From: a virus
Virus record (IMG/VR): IMGVR_UViG_3300030451_005413
Span: 1 to 24,802 of that record
Length of the DNA stretch: 24,802 nt
Direction: 5' to 3' (one strand)
Shown here one piece after another: positions 1-8,472 of the stretch. Below the pieces are notes generated by a model that did no database searches, was not told the DNA's origin, and was given only the letters and a program-made list of their open reading frames with translations. The first letter of the stretch is position 1. The number at the start of each line of letters is the position of its first letter. The position numbers and the translations under genes are program-made.

Positions 1-90
1 AGGTGCAGGCTCAGGTGCAGGCTCAGGTGCAGGTGCAGGTGCAGGTGCAGGTGCCGGTGCGGGTGCGGGTGCCGGTGCAGGCGTAGGACT
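1..90. repeat. GGTGCA/GGTGCC hexamer tandem repeat encoding Pro-Ala/Pro-Glu
   Basis: The first 80 or so bases are near-perfect tandem hexamers (GGTGCA, GGTGCC, GGTGCG, GGCTCA variants). Read on the minus strand they encode alternating Pro-Ala and some Pro-Glu. Third-position variation keeps the amino acids constant, so selection on the protein is plausible. Such tracts also expand and contract by slippage. Confidence 0.8.
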
Positions 91-237
91 CATGGGCTGA
101 GCCAAGTCCGAGGACATATCACCTGTGGCCGGGTCTCGGTCCCCCTTGAGCTTATCCAACATGCGCTGAAACAACGGACGTCCCGTATTTGGTTCGTAGA
201 TGTCGGGCTGGGTTGTTCCCCCGGTTGACCGCTTCAT
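1..237 (-). CDS. Proline-alanine-rich protein, N-terminal part (runs off window)
   Basis: The visible 79 codons start at ATG (235-237), preceded by a GGTAGGAG ribosome-binding site. The frame stays open to the window edge, so the C-terminus is missing. Residues 1-50 are a polar, charged segment (MKRSTGGTTQPDIYEPNTGR at the start). From about residue 51 the protein becomes an almost pure Pro-Ala repeat that later includes Glu-Pro. At DNA level this is a run of GGTGCA-type hexamers. Pro-Ala tracts are usually stiff, extended linkers. The gene follows the 254-aa gene by 8 bases and is probably the next cistron of the late tail region. I do not recognise a family, and function is unknown. Confidence 0.75.
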   Translation of the reverse strand, partial: MKRSTGGTTQPDIYEPNTGRPLFQRMLDKLKGDRDPATGDMSSDLAQPMSPTPAPAPAPAPAPAPAPAPAPEPAPEPAP

Positions 238-245
238 ACTGGCTC

Positions 246-1010
246 CTACCTCAAGGGTGTGACGATTATGGCACCGCCATGCACCCGGATGGTTTGCCTC
301 CCACTAACACGTACAGAGACATTCTGCCACCCGCGGGCTACCAAGCCTGGGAAGGTCGCATTGTCCGCCGACGTGAAACGAAGCTTGAGGGAGTAAGTGC
401 GAAAATCAGGAGCCGTGCCCTTGTTGTAGAACTGCCTGTCGGACTTGATGTAGGGTTGAACTGTGGACGAACGCCCTGCAGCCAAGGGCGTGGCCGAGCC
501 TTCGACCAGGGTGTTGTTGACCCAGACGCCCAGGAACGCTCTCGTAATCGGATTGCTGTAGACAGCCGTCGCGTCATCGTCGGTGTTGTCTCTAAAGTTC
601 TGGTTCGACGCTACAGTGTAGTCGAGCGTGATATCCACCAAGATCGAACTGGGCGCGAACCCGTTACGCCAACTACAGCCCAGCACCGTACGCGCCTGAT
701 CGAGCATATCCGGCGTGTCTCTCTCCGCCAGCGAGGTGAACAACCTGTACCAGAAGTCTCGCGCCTGTCGGTAGCCCGACACCCAGGGCCCGTCGGTAAA
801 AGCCCCCCGCCGAACGTGCTTCTTGGTTATGGTCGGACTGCCCAGGTTGTTGGTGTAGTCCAACTGGCCGTTGATAATCTCCAGACCACCTGTAGTGCCC
901 CCGTCGTAGCCGTTTACTCTGCCGGGATGAAACAGGTCCTTGAGGAAGTTCTCGACGGTTAGCTGCTGGCCGTCCGCCCAGGGTCCTGTGACTCGTGTGA
1001 TGTCAGGCAT
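246..1010 (-). CDS. Phage structural-region protein of unknown function (254 aa)
   Basis: The ORF starts at ATG (1008-1010) and ends at TAG (246-248). It has 254 residues with no signal peptide or membrane segment. The N-terminal 70 residues contain polar motifs (NGYDGGTTGGLEIINGQLDY). The C-terminal 100 residues look beta-rich with alternating hydrophobics (DFRTYSLKLRF, NVSVRVSGRQTIRVHGGAIIV), as in phage tail, fibre or receptor-facing proteins. It lies 8 bases downstream of the 265-aa gene in the same orientation and belongs to the tail end of the morphogenesis block. The family is not recognised; a minor virion or tail appendage protein is the best guess from position. Confidence 0.8.
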   Translation of the reverse strand: MPDITRVTGPWADGQQLTVENFLKDLFHPGRVNGYDGGTTGGLEIINGQLDYTNNLGSPTITKKHVRRGAFTDGPWVSGYRQARDFWYRLFTSLAERDTPDMLDQARTVLGCSWRNGFAPSSILVDITLDYTVASNQNFRDNTDDDATAVYSNPITRAFLGVWVNNTLVEGSATPLAAGRSSTVQPYIKSDRQFYNKGTAPDFRTYSLKLRFTSADNATFPGLVARGWQNVSVRVSGRQTIRVHGGAIIVTPLR

Positions 1011-1018
1011 GTCGTGTC

Positions 1019-1816
1019 CTACGAGAGAGTGTCGAACTGCAAAGGCAGTTGCATGATGTTGTAAGGCCCCAACTCGATTCCACCCAACGCACGGATGTCC
1101 ACCCCCGCGTTGTTGATGTCGAACCGACCAAACACCATAGTCACATCGGCAACGTCGGCGTTACCTCCGTGGGAAGCCGCAGCCGCGACGAGGTCGGCCT
1201 GGGTGAGCATCGTTAGCAAGGAGACGCGCTCCCCCGGACTGGTCATACCACAAAACATCCGCACGGTGCGAGGAACCACGTAGAAGTTACCGGCGCTGTC
1301 TTGGATGGCAAAGGCCAGCGCAAAGCCGTGCGTGTCGTGAGTCAAGGGCTGCGCAGCGCTGGTGTGTCCGATGGCTACGGAACCAGCCACCATGTACCCC
1401 GGGTAGTCGTTGAACGTGCTGCCGGGAGCCCAGGACACCTTACACTCGGTGCCTACGCCACCCCCGTTAGAGATGCGCCGCCAGCCTGCACCGCCGCCTG
1501 GGCCCAGGCCCGCGATAGTCTGTAGGTTCTTGGGCCAGCCCCCAGCGGGAGCCAGTTCATTAGAATACACGTCGTATGCTACGCTCGCACCCATAGCAGA
1601 CTGAGTAACCCAGGGGCTGTGTGTCGAGGTAACATCCATACCGTCTGACTTCATTACATCAGTACCACGCTCCCCAGCCAATAAGCTCGGCAGGTGCTGC
1701 GCGTCGAAAGCTCGGGGGAGGACAGACGTCTCCAAGACTATGTTGTTGACACCGGCAAGTAGGGATTGGAGCAGAGCGTTTAGCGTGGCTGCGTTATAGG
1801 GTGAGCCTTCATTCAT
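1019..1816 (-). CDS. Phage structural-region protein of unknown function (265 aa)
   Basis: I chose the ATG at 1814-1816 over the in-frame ATG at 1831. The shorter form overlaps the upstream stop as ATGA and has GGGGGA just upstream. The longer one has no ribosome-binding site. The 265 residues start MNEGSPYNAATLNALLQSLL, a helix typical of virion assembly proteins. The rest is rich in Gly, Ala and short hydrophobic strands (GASVAYDVYSNELAPAGGWPKNLQT, GYMVAGSVAIGH). No catalytic motif is seen. The gene is translationally coupled to the 237-aa gene before it and probably encodes a tail or fibre-associated component. The family is not recognised. Confidence 0.8.
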   Translation of the reverse strand: MNEGSPYNAATLNALLQSLLAGVNNIVLETSVLPRAFDAQHLPSLLAGERGTDVMKSDGMDVTSTHSPWVTQSAMGASVAYDVYSNELAPAGGWPKNLQTIAGLGPGGGAGWRRISNGGGVGTECKVSWAPGSTFNDYPGYMVAGSVAIGHTSAAQPLTHDTHGFALAFAIQDSAGNFYVVPRTVRMFCGMTSPGERVSLLTMLTQADLVAAAASHGGNADVADVTMVFGRFDINNAGVDIRALGGIELGPYNIMQLPLQFDTLS

Positions 1817-2526
1817 CGGTGAATCCCCCATACAATAGCTTCAAACATGGGTACGTACGCCTTCAGGCCCGGTACAATAGCTCCTGTGGTAGGGCCAACC
1901 CGTAGAATCACCAGACGCAGTGTGTGGCTGCCTGGAGGCACATCTACAAACAAGGCGCTCACGTCCTGAGCGTTGTACTGACCCCCGAACCCTCGCTCCA
2001 TGTTGATGCCACTGGAGCCTGTGTCCAAGCTGCCGCGCACGTGTTCGGCGGGCATGTCCCCGTTTAGGACCCAGGCCAGTTGCAGGCTTGCTCCGTCGTA
2101 GTGGACAAAGCCAGTGTCAATATCTGCACTCCCGGCGTTGGCAACTGTGAGGCTACCGACCGTGTGGCCCGCTTGCACATTGGCCATCGCGTGGTACGTG
2201 GCTCGCTCCGTGGACTTCCACGAAGTCTCCCACACCGTCTTCCAGGTGTCGGTCTCTTGGAACACCAAGGCACTCGCTGCTGGGCTTGTCTCAGGATGGC
2301 CCGACAGGCAAGTCTGAACTATAGTGTCAGTGCCTCGGTAAGCGTGTGCCACTCGGTAGGCCACACCTGCGGCCATGTCCGACATGGTGACCTCACTGGC
2401 CATCCCACTGGAGAAGTTGTGCTCGCCTAAGCCCGTAAGTGCTAAGCCCAGGCTGTCTGTGGCCTTGCGCATGTCCTCGGGGCTGACGACGTCGCCCGTG
2501 TAGGGCCGTCGCTTGATCGTCCTCAT
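1813..2526 (-). CDS. Phage structural-region protein of unknown function (237 aa)
   Basis: The start ATG (2524-2526) overlaps the stop of the 800-aa gene as ATGA, and its own stop overlaps the next gene in the same way. The N-terminus is basic (MRTIKRRPYTGDVVSPEDM). The rest has beta-rich, Gly/Ser/Thr-rich segments (PPGSHTLRLVILRVGPTTGAIVPG) that resemble jelly-roll or fibre-head domains of phage adsorption proteins, but I cannot name a family. The coupling to both neighbours indicates that these tail proteins are made in matched amounts and may assemble together. Confidence 0.8.
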   Translation of the reverse strand: MRTIKRRPYTGDVVSPEDMRKATDSLGLALTGLGEHNFSSGMASEVTMSDMAAGVAYRVAHAYRGTDTIVQTCLSGHPETSPAASALVFQETDTWKTVWETSWKSTERATYHAMANVQAGHTVGSLTVANAGSADIDTGFVHYDGASLQLAWVLNGDMPAEHVRGSLDTGSSGINMERGFGGQYNAQDVSALFVDVPPGSHTLRLVILRVGPTTGAIVPGLKAYVPMFEAIVWGIHR

Positions 2527-4925
2527 CTCTTGCCTCCGGGCATGTTGTTTCCGCCGTGGTGCGCCTGGGGTGTCTCCAGGTATTGGAAGCCCAGGAACTC
2601 GAAGTCCCCTGTGCCTGTTAGCTCAAACGAGAACACCTCGCAGCTGGGAACCATGACCTCTACCTTGGACCAGTACGGCCGCCTGCGCCGGAAGGACGCG
2701 GGCTGATCCGAAGCAGTGCCTCGGGCTGTTCGTGTCAGCAGGGACCTAAACACCTCACCAAGTCTGGTCACACCCCAAAAGGCCGGAGGATCATCCGTCG
2801 CAAAGCGATCAGGGGCCTTGATGTCGGAAGAGTCCACGTTCATAACAGCCGGGGAATCCCGCCAGTCCCTGTACACCTTGACGCTCATGCGGGTGTTCTG
2901 GGACTCCCGAAGCCACAAGCGCAGTCTGACGGGCGAGCCTCTACGGTGAGCCCTGTCCCTGCGTAGCCAACCAGACCGGAACACCCATGTGGGCTTGTCT
3001 GGCACGGACTGAGCGGCGACCAAGCCCTGATAGGCGAACTCTCGCGTCCAAGGGGCTGGGCGGTCCAGAGTGTACAGGCTGGCTTGAGTGTCTACGCCAT
3101 TATTTGCCTTAGCAACCCCGGCTACGAGCACGGTAGGATCTTGTCCCTCGTAGACACAGGCAGCATCAACCACCATGTGGTCCATCTCTCGCCAGCCCTG
3201 ACCGTCGAACACCAGACACACGTTGTTCTCGTTGCTCTGGTCAAGAGGAACCCAACACCGATACTCACCCACGTCGGGGTCTACGATGGCCACAGCCCGA
3301 TGACGTCGGGCCGGGTTGATGCGCTTGGCTATCTCCTGCACATCGAGCCCGACCTCCTGCACCTTCTTCCCGTCGTACGCGAAGAAGCCCTTGCGGCTGA
3401 GCCAGACAACGGCCCCGTTGTCCATGGTGGCGATGCTGTCCGGGCTGACGCATCCGACCTTGTCACTGATCGTGGAGAACTTGTAGTCCTCGCCCGAGTC
3501 GTTGGGGGTCAAGGAGAACGTGGAGGTCTCCGTAAACACCAGCAAAGAGCCCTGGGACGCCACCAAACCGGTTATCGCAGCGCCCGTGGGGTCCGGGTAG
3601 TAGACATACTCGTCCTCAGGCAGTGTGCCCCAGCGCATGGGCAAAGACGCTCGGAGTAGGCCGGGGTCTCCGACCATGTTGGCGATCCAGAGACGGTTAC
3701 CAAACAGGCAGGCCAGCCGGAACAAGGGCATGGGGTCTACGGGCGTGTAGGGAGCGACAAGCCAGGACTCGGGCACGTTGTCTGGGTAGCCGTCGGTGAC
3801 GTTGTCGGGGATGGTGGCGAACTCGTGCGTGCCCGCGGCGGAGTTGGCCGGCACCTCGTAGTACACAGGGTCGCCGCTGTTGATCAGGTCCCGGGTCTTG
3901 GAAAAGACGCGCCCCACCGTGCCGTCCGGTCCTGGTGCGATGTTGTCCCACCATGCCTGAAGTCGCATGTCGGCCGCAAGCTCGTCCTCGGCCTTCTTGC
4001 GGTCCTTGCTGACGTTGTCTTCCTTGCTACAGGTCCAGGCGGTGCTGGGCGCGCTGGCGGGAGACAGGTCTCCGTCACGGTTGATCCACTGCAGTCGAGC
4101 CCGGATCATGCCCTCCTTGAGGACGCCTCCGTTGGGGTTGGAAAACGTCTTCTTGCCTGCCGGGGTGATACCTCCCAGATTGCCTGCGCCGTCCAAGACT
4201 TCGACTGTTCCCAGGCGACAACTACCAAATGACCATGGTAGTACGCGACCACTGAACCCCCAGCCCCCTGCGTTGGGATCGTGAGCCGTGTCACTATCAG
4301 CCGTAGAAGCTCCTCCGGAGTCTCGGAAGGGCCGAGGAAGAGGTAGGCGCGGCTGCGGCGCTCCCGGGCGGGAGTCGTAGCCCAAGTACATCACCTCTTG
4401 GCCGTCATACACGGCTGCTCGCGCGTTCTGCGGCACCATAAGGATGCCCGAGGGTAAGCGTACAAACTGCGTCAGGAACTGGTCGAGAGATGAGTCCTCA
4501 GGGAAAGGCAGACCGTAGCTGCTGGCGGTAAGCACCTTGTCCCCGTAGATGGCACTCCACTGTTGGTTGCCTGTGCCCCGCCAACCCGTGTAGCTCCAAA
4601 TGGTGCCTCGGAAGTGCCACAGCGTGACCTCGCGTGAGCCGAACTCGTCCAAGCGCGCGCTAAAAACACCGTTGTAGCGGTTATTGTCGTCCCGCAGTGT
4701 GGTCTGAGGCGTGATGGGGCCATGGACGTTCTGAGTGTAGCCAGAGGAGGTAAGCCGGTACCGAGGCGCAAACTCTCCGGGAGGCTGCACCGCACGTAGG
4801 GAGTTCTCGGGCGTGAGCCGCAGGTTGCGGATGGTCCGAGCCTTACTCTCCGGGGAGTCTATGGCATCCGACTGACCGCGGGGCTGTAACGTGCTCGACT
4901 GCGGCTGGTGGTAGTCGTGCGCCAA
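2523..4925 (-). CDS. Large tail protein, probable beta-propeller tail nozzle/hub (800 aa)
   Basis: The frame begins at a TTG (4923-4925) placed five bases after a perfect AGGAGG. There is no in-frame ATG for a long way, so TTG is very likely the true start. The 800-residue protein carries, in its middle, the stretch GNRLWIANMVGDPGLLRASL followed by ITGLVASQGSLLVFTETSTF and later AVVWLSRKGFFAYDGKKVQE. This pattern of blade-like repeats (NRLW, LLVFTE, GFFAYDG, NVCLVFDGQGW) is typical of beta-propeller tail-closing proteins such as the nozzle of short-tailed phages (P22 gp10-like). The C-terminal 150 residues are beta-rich and could form a second domain. It sits after the head-completion genes and before small tail genes, as expected. 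The exact family is an inference. Confidence 0.7.
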   Translation of the reverse strand: MAHDYHQPQSSTLQPRGQSDAIDSPESKARTIRNLRLTPENSLRAVQPPGEFAPRYRLTSSGYTQNVHGPITPQTTLRDDNNRYNGVFSARLDEFGSREVTLWHFRGTIWSYTGWRGTGNQQWSAIYGDKVLTASSYGLPFPEDSSLDQFLTQFVRLPSGILMVPQNARAAVYDGQEVMYLGYDSRPGAPQPRLPLPRPFRDSGGASTADSDTAHDPNAGGWGFSGRVLPWSFGSCRLGTVEVLDGAGNLGGITPAGKKTFSNPNGGVLKEGMIRARLQWINRDGDLSPASAPSTAWTCSKEDNVSKDRKKAEDELAADMRLQAWWDNIAPGPDGTVGRVFSKTRDLINSGDPVYYEVPANSAAGTHEFATIPDNVTDGYPDNVPESWLVAPYTPVDPMPLFRLACLFGNRLWIANMVGDPGLLRASLPMRWGTLPEDEYVYYPDPTGAAITGLVASQGSLLVFTETSTFSLTPNDSGEDYKFSTISDKVGCVSPDSIATMDNGAVVWLSRKGFFAYDGKKVQEVGLDVQEIAKRINPARRHRAVAIVDPDVGEYRCWVPLDQSNENNVCLVFDGQGWREMDHMVVDAACVYEGQDPTVLVAGVAKANNGVDTQASLYTLDRPAPWTREFAYQGLVAAQSVPDKPTWVFRSGWLRRDRAHRRGSPVRLRLWLRESQNTRMSVKVYRDWRDSPAVMNVDSSDIKAPDRFATDDPPAFWGVTRLGEVFRSLLTRTARGTASDQPASFRRRRPYWSKVEVMVPSCEVFSFELTGTGDFEFLGFQYLETPQAHHGGNNMPGGKR

Positions 4926-4934
4926 AGGTTCCTC

Positions 4935-5300
4935 CTACCGGGTACCCCCGGCTGTAATGCGCCGAATACGAAGCTCCTCAGCCTGTTTCAGCAGTTCACG
5001 TTGCTGGTTTCGCAGATCCCGCTCGGCCTCGAACTGCTCGAACAGCGCGCCCTTCTCCAGAATGTTGGGATTGTCGCGGTCGAGCACAGGAGTCTCGACC
5101 CGGGCGTAGAAGGAGAACAGCTGCCCGCCTTCCTTGACGTAGCGGGTGCCGTGGCTGTCCGTCAGGGCCGCTTCCCACACCCCGTTGGGGTCCTGCTCCA
5201 TGGAGGTGGGCGTGACGTAGACGGGGTGCATGTCGTCGTCGGACGTGTAAGTTACGTACCAACTGCCGGGGATAAGCCGGGGTGTCTCGTAGGTGCTCAC
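4935..5300 (-). CDS. Small protein with C-terminal coiled coil, unknown function (121 aa)
   Basis: The start is GTG (5298-5300), preceded by GGAGGGAAACA at good spacing, and by a sigma70-like promoter about 25 bases upstream. Residues 5-65 look like a small beta domain (GSWYVTYTSDDDMHPVYVTP). Residues 80-115 form an amphipathic, charged helix (EQFEAERDLRNQQRELLKQA) predicted as coiled coil. It is the first gene of a likely transcription unit that continues into the 800-aa tail protein 9 bases later. It could be a tail chaperone, adaptor or minor virion protein. The family is not recognised. Confidence 0.75.
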   Translation of the reverse strand: MSTYETPRLIPGSWYVTYTSDDDMHPVYVTPTSMEQDPNGVWEAALTDSHGTRYVKEGGQLFSFYARVETPVLDRDNPNILEKGALFEQFEAERDLRNQQRELLKQAEELRIRRITAGGTR

Positions 5301-5321
5301 TGTTTCCCTCCGTGTCGGTGC

Positions 5322-5350
5322 GGTATAACCTACGGCATGGTCGGAGTCAA
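5322..5350 (-). promoter_or_regulatory. Sigma70-like promoter upstream of the 121-aa gene
   Basis: On the minus strand there is TTGACT (5345-5350), a 17-base spacer and TATACC (5322-5327). The -35 overlaps the stop codon of the upstream 237-aa gene. The -10 lies about 22 bases before the GTG start. The same architecture occurs before the capsid, portal and 142-aa genes, which strengthens the call. Confidence 0.6.
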
Positions 5351-6060
5351 GCCGCCTGCACGAAGGGTAGGAGAGCGTCCACGTAAGCCCTGGAGATGAC
5401 CTTCTGGCCTTGATCGCTCAGGAGGAACCGGGCATCATCGATGTTGACGAAGAACAGCATCTCGGGCAGCACCCAGGTGCCCGCCGTTTTGGTGAGCATC
5501 GCGAATCGCGCCTCCATGTCGTGGTCCCCGTCCCGCAGGTCACCCTTGCGCATGAACACGGGCTGCTTAGCGAAGGCCCAGACGAACTCGATGTACAGCC
5601 ACTCTGCGATGATGTCGCTGTCCGTGTTGCCTGGAGAGGTGTACATCGTCGCGCCTCGCGCGGACAGGCTTGGCCCCTTATTGCTGTAGCCTACCGCGTT
5701 GCTGTGGAAGCTGATGCCCAGACCGTCTGGGTGCTTGTTCGCTCTTCGGCACCGGGCTGAGAGCGGGGGGTCGGAGGACTCCAGCTTCATCCAACTCCAG
5801 TCAGGCGCGTTGACGTCGTCCGCTTCCCAGTACCTGTCGGCCACCACGTCGAAGACCCGCCGTCCTGCGTTCACCATCGCCTTGATCACTCGCGCGGCCG
5901 TCATGCGGTTGGTGATCCACTCCCGACAGATAAGACCGCCGTGGTCGGTGAACTCGTAGTATTTACCTGGAGTCTCGCGGCCGTGTCCGTAGTCCACTAC
6001 GAGTTCGGTATACTCGCCCAGGAGGCGCGAAACTCCGCGCTGCAGTTCTTCTTTGGTCAC
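5347..6060 (-). CDS. Conserved-looking phage protein of unknown function (237 aa)
   Basis: The start is GTG (6058-6060), which overlaps the HNH gene stop as GTGA and has GGAGGAAGGA upstream. The N-terminal half is helical and charged. The middle contains RRVFDVVADRYWEADDVNAP and WSWMKLESSDPPLSARCRRA. The C-terminal half has a long hydrophobic-aromatic helix (DIIAEWLYIEFVWAFAKQPV) and ends with a strand-helix unit around MLFFVNIDDARFLLSDQGQK. No known motif is recognised. It is the last gene before the 5322-5350 promoter, so it belongs to the capsid transcription unit. A role in head-tail joining or tail assembly is suggested only by position. Confidence 0.75.
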   Translation of the reverse strand: MTKEELQRGVSRLLGEYTELVVDYGHGRETPGKYYEFTDHGGLICREWITNRMTAARVIKAMVNAGRRVFDVVADRYWEADDVNAPDWSWMKLESSDPPLSARCRRANKHPDGLGISFHSNAVGYSNKGPSLSARGATMYTSPGNTDSDIIAEWLYIEFVWAFAKQPVFMRKGDLRDGDHDMEARFAMLTKTAGTWVLPEMLFFVNIDDARFLLSDQGQKVISRAYVDALLPFVQAA

Positions 6061-6590
6061 TTATCCTTCCTCCGATCCCTCTTGAGTTTGCGGCGTCGGG
6101 CGCGACGTCGAACCCCAGGAGGCATGTCCACGTGGCACCACAGACGGCCCCACATCATGTCGCTGACCTGGGTGCGGTGCATCCCGAAACGCGCGGCGAT
6201 GGCGGTGGCCGTTTCGGTCTTGTTGTGAAACGCGACACGCGCCTCGTACACCATCTCCTCTGAGATGTCAGGCCGACGCATAGAGCCCCGAGCCTGGAGC
6301 CCTCGTTCGTAGGCGTCCTTGTTGTTGTCGCGCTTGGAGCCCAGGATGAGATGGTCAGGGTTGACACACTTCTTGTTGTCGCACCTGTGCCGGACGCACA
6401 TCCCTGGAGGTATCGGGCCCTTGAAGATGCGGTAGCTGTGTCGGTGGGCGTAGCGTTCGCCATACCTCCAACACAGACCGTAGCCTCCCTTCTCCAGAGT
6501 TCCCTGCCACTCGAAGCAAGCGTTGGGATCGTCAAGCTTGATGTCAACCTTGTCTAAGAAGGCATCAATCCATGATTGCGGGTATGACAT
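6057..6590 (-). CDS. HNH homing-type endonuclease with C-terminal HTH (177 aa)
   Basis: The protein has a Cys/His HNH core. Cys25 begins the block, followed by a strand with AHRHSYRIFKGPIPPGMCVR, then HRCDNKKCVNPDHL (residues 68-81) and GSKRDNN (85-90), which matches the zinc-binding HNH_3-type nucleases common in phages. Residues 110-155 (EEMVYEARVA ... AARFGMHRTQVSDMMWGRLW) form a helix-turn-helix of the kind that gives homing nucleases their DNA specificity. The tail is very basic. I chose the ATG at 6588-6590; an in-frame TTG seven codons upstream is the alternative, and neither has a strong ribosome-binding site. It sits between virion genes as a free-standing, probably mobile gene and not as a structural component. 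Confidence 0.88.
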   Translation of the reverse strand: MSYPQSWIDAFLDKVDIKLDDPNACFEWQGTLEKGGYGLCWRYGERYAHRHSYRIFKGPIPPGMCVRHRCDNKKCVNPDHLILGSKRDNNKDAYERGLQARGSMRRPDISEEMVYEARVAFHNKTETATAIAARFGMHRTQVSDMMWGRLWCHVDMPPGVRRRARRRKLKRDRRKDK

Positions 6591-6632
6591 GCAGGGCCCA
6601 TAACCCGTCAAGCATACCCGGGCCAGTTGACG

Positions 6633-6899
6633 CTATTTCATGGACTTCTTGCCTCGACACTTCCACTTCTTACGGCTCAGGTCGTTGGCGCACGGCGGGT
6701 TCTTGCACTTCTTGATGCCCGCAGAACGAGCACAGTAGGCGTCGCCCTTGCTTGTCCCTGGGCGGATTCGGTCGCCGCCATCCTTAGCCTTGCCAGCCTG
6801 CCCATAGCTGACCTTGCGTCCTGATGCTGTCTTGTGAACAAACCGCTTACCCTTGGAGGGTTTGCTTCCGCCGTACCCGGCCTTCTTACCTGCTGCCAT
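6633..6899 (-). CDS. Small basic Cys-containing phage protein (DUF6321-like, 88 aa)
   Basis: ATG at 6897-6899 follows GGAGTAAGAC, with the ribosome-binding site overlapping the end of the upstream gene. The 88 residues are strongly basic. The C-terminal part has the pattern RIRPGTSKGDAYCARSAGIK followed by a Cys-containing spacer and NDLSRKKWKCRGKKS. From memory this signature (RPGT.KGD.YCARS ... LSRKKWKC.GKKS) is shared by small proteins of many aquatic phages grouped as DUF6321. Function is unknown. Its charge and location between head-completion and tail genes suggest a DNA- or head-associated minor protein. Three or four Cys residues could bind a metal. Confidence 0.8.
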   Translation of the reverse strand: MAAGKKAGYGGSKPSKGKRFVHKTASGRKVSYGQAGKAKDGGDRIRPGTSKGDAYCARSAGIKKCKNPPCANDLSRKKWKCRGKKSMK

Positions 6900-6902
6900 G
6901 TC

Positions 6903-8462
6903 TTACTCCGCACTGGTGGTGTAGTTGTAGAGGCGACCCTTGCGACGGCGTCCGCGCAGTCTGATCTTGCGCGTCTGTCCCGGGGGGCGGATGTCAGCGT
7001 GGCGGCGCTTCAGGGCGTGGAGTGCCACCTCGTAGTCCGAGAACGCCGCCGCGGCCATGGACGGGTTGCCCGACGCCTCGTACAGGTAGCGCAGAGACAA
7101 GGAGATGAGGGTGTCGATGGCCCCTGGAGGCACCTCACAAGCATCCGCGTCGTCCTTCATCTCAAAGGGGCGGATTGCAGCGCGTACAGATAGCCTGTAG
7201 GGCTTGTCAGGCGCGTGAGAGAACCTCAGGGTCTTGTAGCCCCCGGAGCGTCTCAGGCGACGTCCTGGGACGGTTTCTCCATCGTCCGTGAAGAACACCA
7301 CCCCGTTGGCCAGAAAGCTCTGCGTGTCAATGTGCTGAAAGTGTTCGCTGGAGGGCCAGAGGGAGCCTCCGTAAGTCTTAATACGTCGTCGGTACAGGTT
7401 GGCCTTGATCCCCACCCGGCGGTACCGAGGCGTGCTGACATCGCCAAACCCGATAAGGTTGGGGAAGTTGGACGTGCTCACTACAATGTTGTTCCCTGAC
7501 GCTGCACCCTGCTCTAAAGTTCGTATAGGGCTGGGGGGTGACTCGATGTATGGCATGCGCCGACCGAGGTCGTTGGCTACACGGGAGGTGCTACTGAGCG
7601 GGGTAATGTCTTGGACTTCATCGTGTCTCTCCCCCAGAGACAGGGTGTATACGTACTCGAAGTCCCCCTCGGGCTCGGCGTAGGCGGTCGTAGACCACGT
7701 GCCAGACAAGGCGGCAACCAGAGGAGCGACATTCATATTGACCAGGGTCTCCACCGTGCCCTGCCAGCAGACCCAGGGCATAGAAGTAGAAGTCCTGTCC
7801 CAGTAAGCATACTCAAAGCCGAAGCGGTCGGCCTCCGACGCTGTGATGAAACGTATGCCTGTCGTATCGTTGACCGCGTCCTTGACCATAACGGACTGCA
7901 CCTCGATGACCTCGGGGGGCAGCGCGTACTGTTTCATGGTAATGCGCCAGTCCTTGATGGTGCCCAGACCCGAGCCGCCCGCGATGAACGCCGGGGCAGG
8001 GTATGGCACGGGCTCGAACAAGCTCATACGAACGCGGCCTGAGATGTCGTCAACCCACACCTCTCTAATCCTTAGTGACAGGATCTTCTGACCATCTGCA
8101 TCGGAGGGGTCCACAAACTCCATCCAACGCCCAGACAAAGGCCGCGCCGGGGACGTGTACCGGGCCGCAAGCAGGGGATGAGAGGCCGCCACCCAAGTGG
8201 TCTCCAGCACCCAAGGGTCAATGTCGGAGGACGGGGCTATGACCACGCTGCGCCATTCATCCGGCACGTTGGTGTTGTTCGGCAGGATATCAGGGTCCAG
8301 GTACAGGTCCACGTCGCGTTCAAACAGGAACGGCGCGTCCTGCGAGAGCTTCATCAGCGCTCGGTTGATGTACTCCTTGCTGCGCGCAATGCCCTCAGGC
8401 GAGTTGGCGGGGGCGTAGTCGGCAGCGCCCCACAAGCGGTTGAGCAGGTCAGACAGGTGCAT
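6903..8462 (-). CDS. Head-tail connector / tail tubular A-like candidate (519 aa)
   Basis: I start at the ATG 8460-8462, which has GGAGGGACAC directly upstream. An in-frame TTG four codons earlier would put that ribosome-binding site inside the gene. The N-terminus (MHLSDLLNRLWGAADYAPAN, then IARSKEYINRALMKLSQDAP) is a helical segment of the kind found in phage head-to-tail adaptors, where multi-helix rings dock on the portal. The middle 300 residues are beta-rich. The C-terminal 70 residues return to helices (DTLISLSLRYLYEASGNPSM, ALHALKRRHADIRP) and end in a very basic tail. Its place between capsid/decoration and tail genes supports a connector role. Named homology is an inference. Confidence 0.65.
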   Translation of the reverse strand: MHLSDLLNRLWGAADYAPANSPEGIARSKEYINRALMKLSQDAPFLFERDVDLYLDPDILPNNTNVPDEWRSVVIAPSSDIDPWVLETTWVAASHPLLAARYTSPARPLSGRWMEFVDPSDADGQKILSLRIREVWVDDISGRVRMSLFEPVPYPAPAFIAGGSGLGTIKDWRITMKQYALPPEVIEVQSVMVKDAVNDTTGIRFITASEADRFGFEYAYWDRTSTSMPWVCWQGTVETLVNMNVAPLVAALSGTWSTTAYAEPEGDFEYVYTLSLGERHDEVQDITPLSSTSRVANDLGRRMPYIESPPSPIRTLEQGAASGNNIVVSTSNFPNLIGFGDVSTPRYRRVGIKANLYRRRIKTYGGSLWPSSEHFQHIDTQSFLANGVVFFTDDGETVPGRRLRRSGGYKTLRFSHAPDKPYRLSVRAAIRPFEMKDDADACEVPPGAIDTLISLSLRYLYEASGNPSMAAAAFSDYEVALHALKRRHADIRPPGQTRKIRLRGRRRKGRLYNYTTSAE

Positions 8463-8472
8463 GTGTCCCTCC

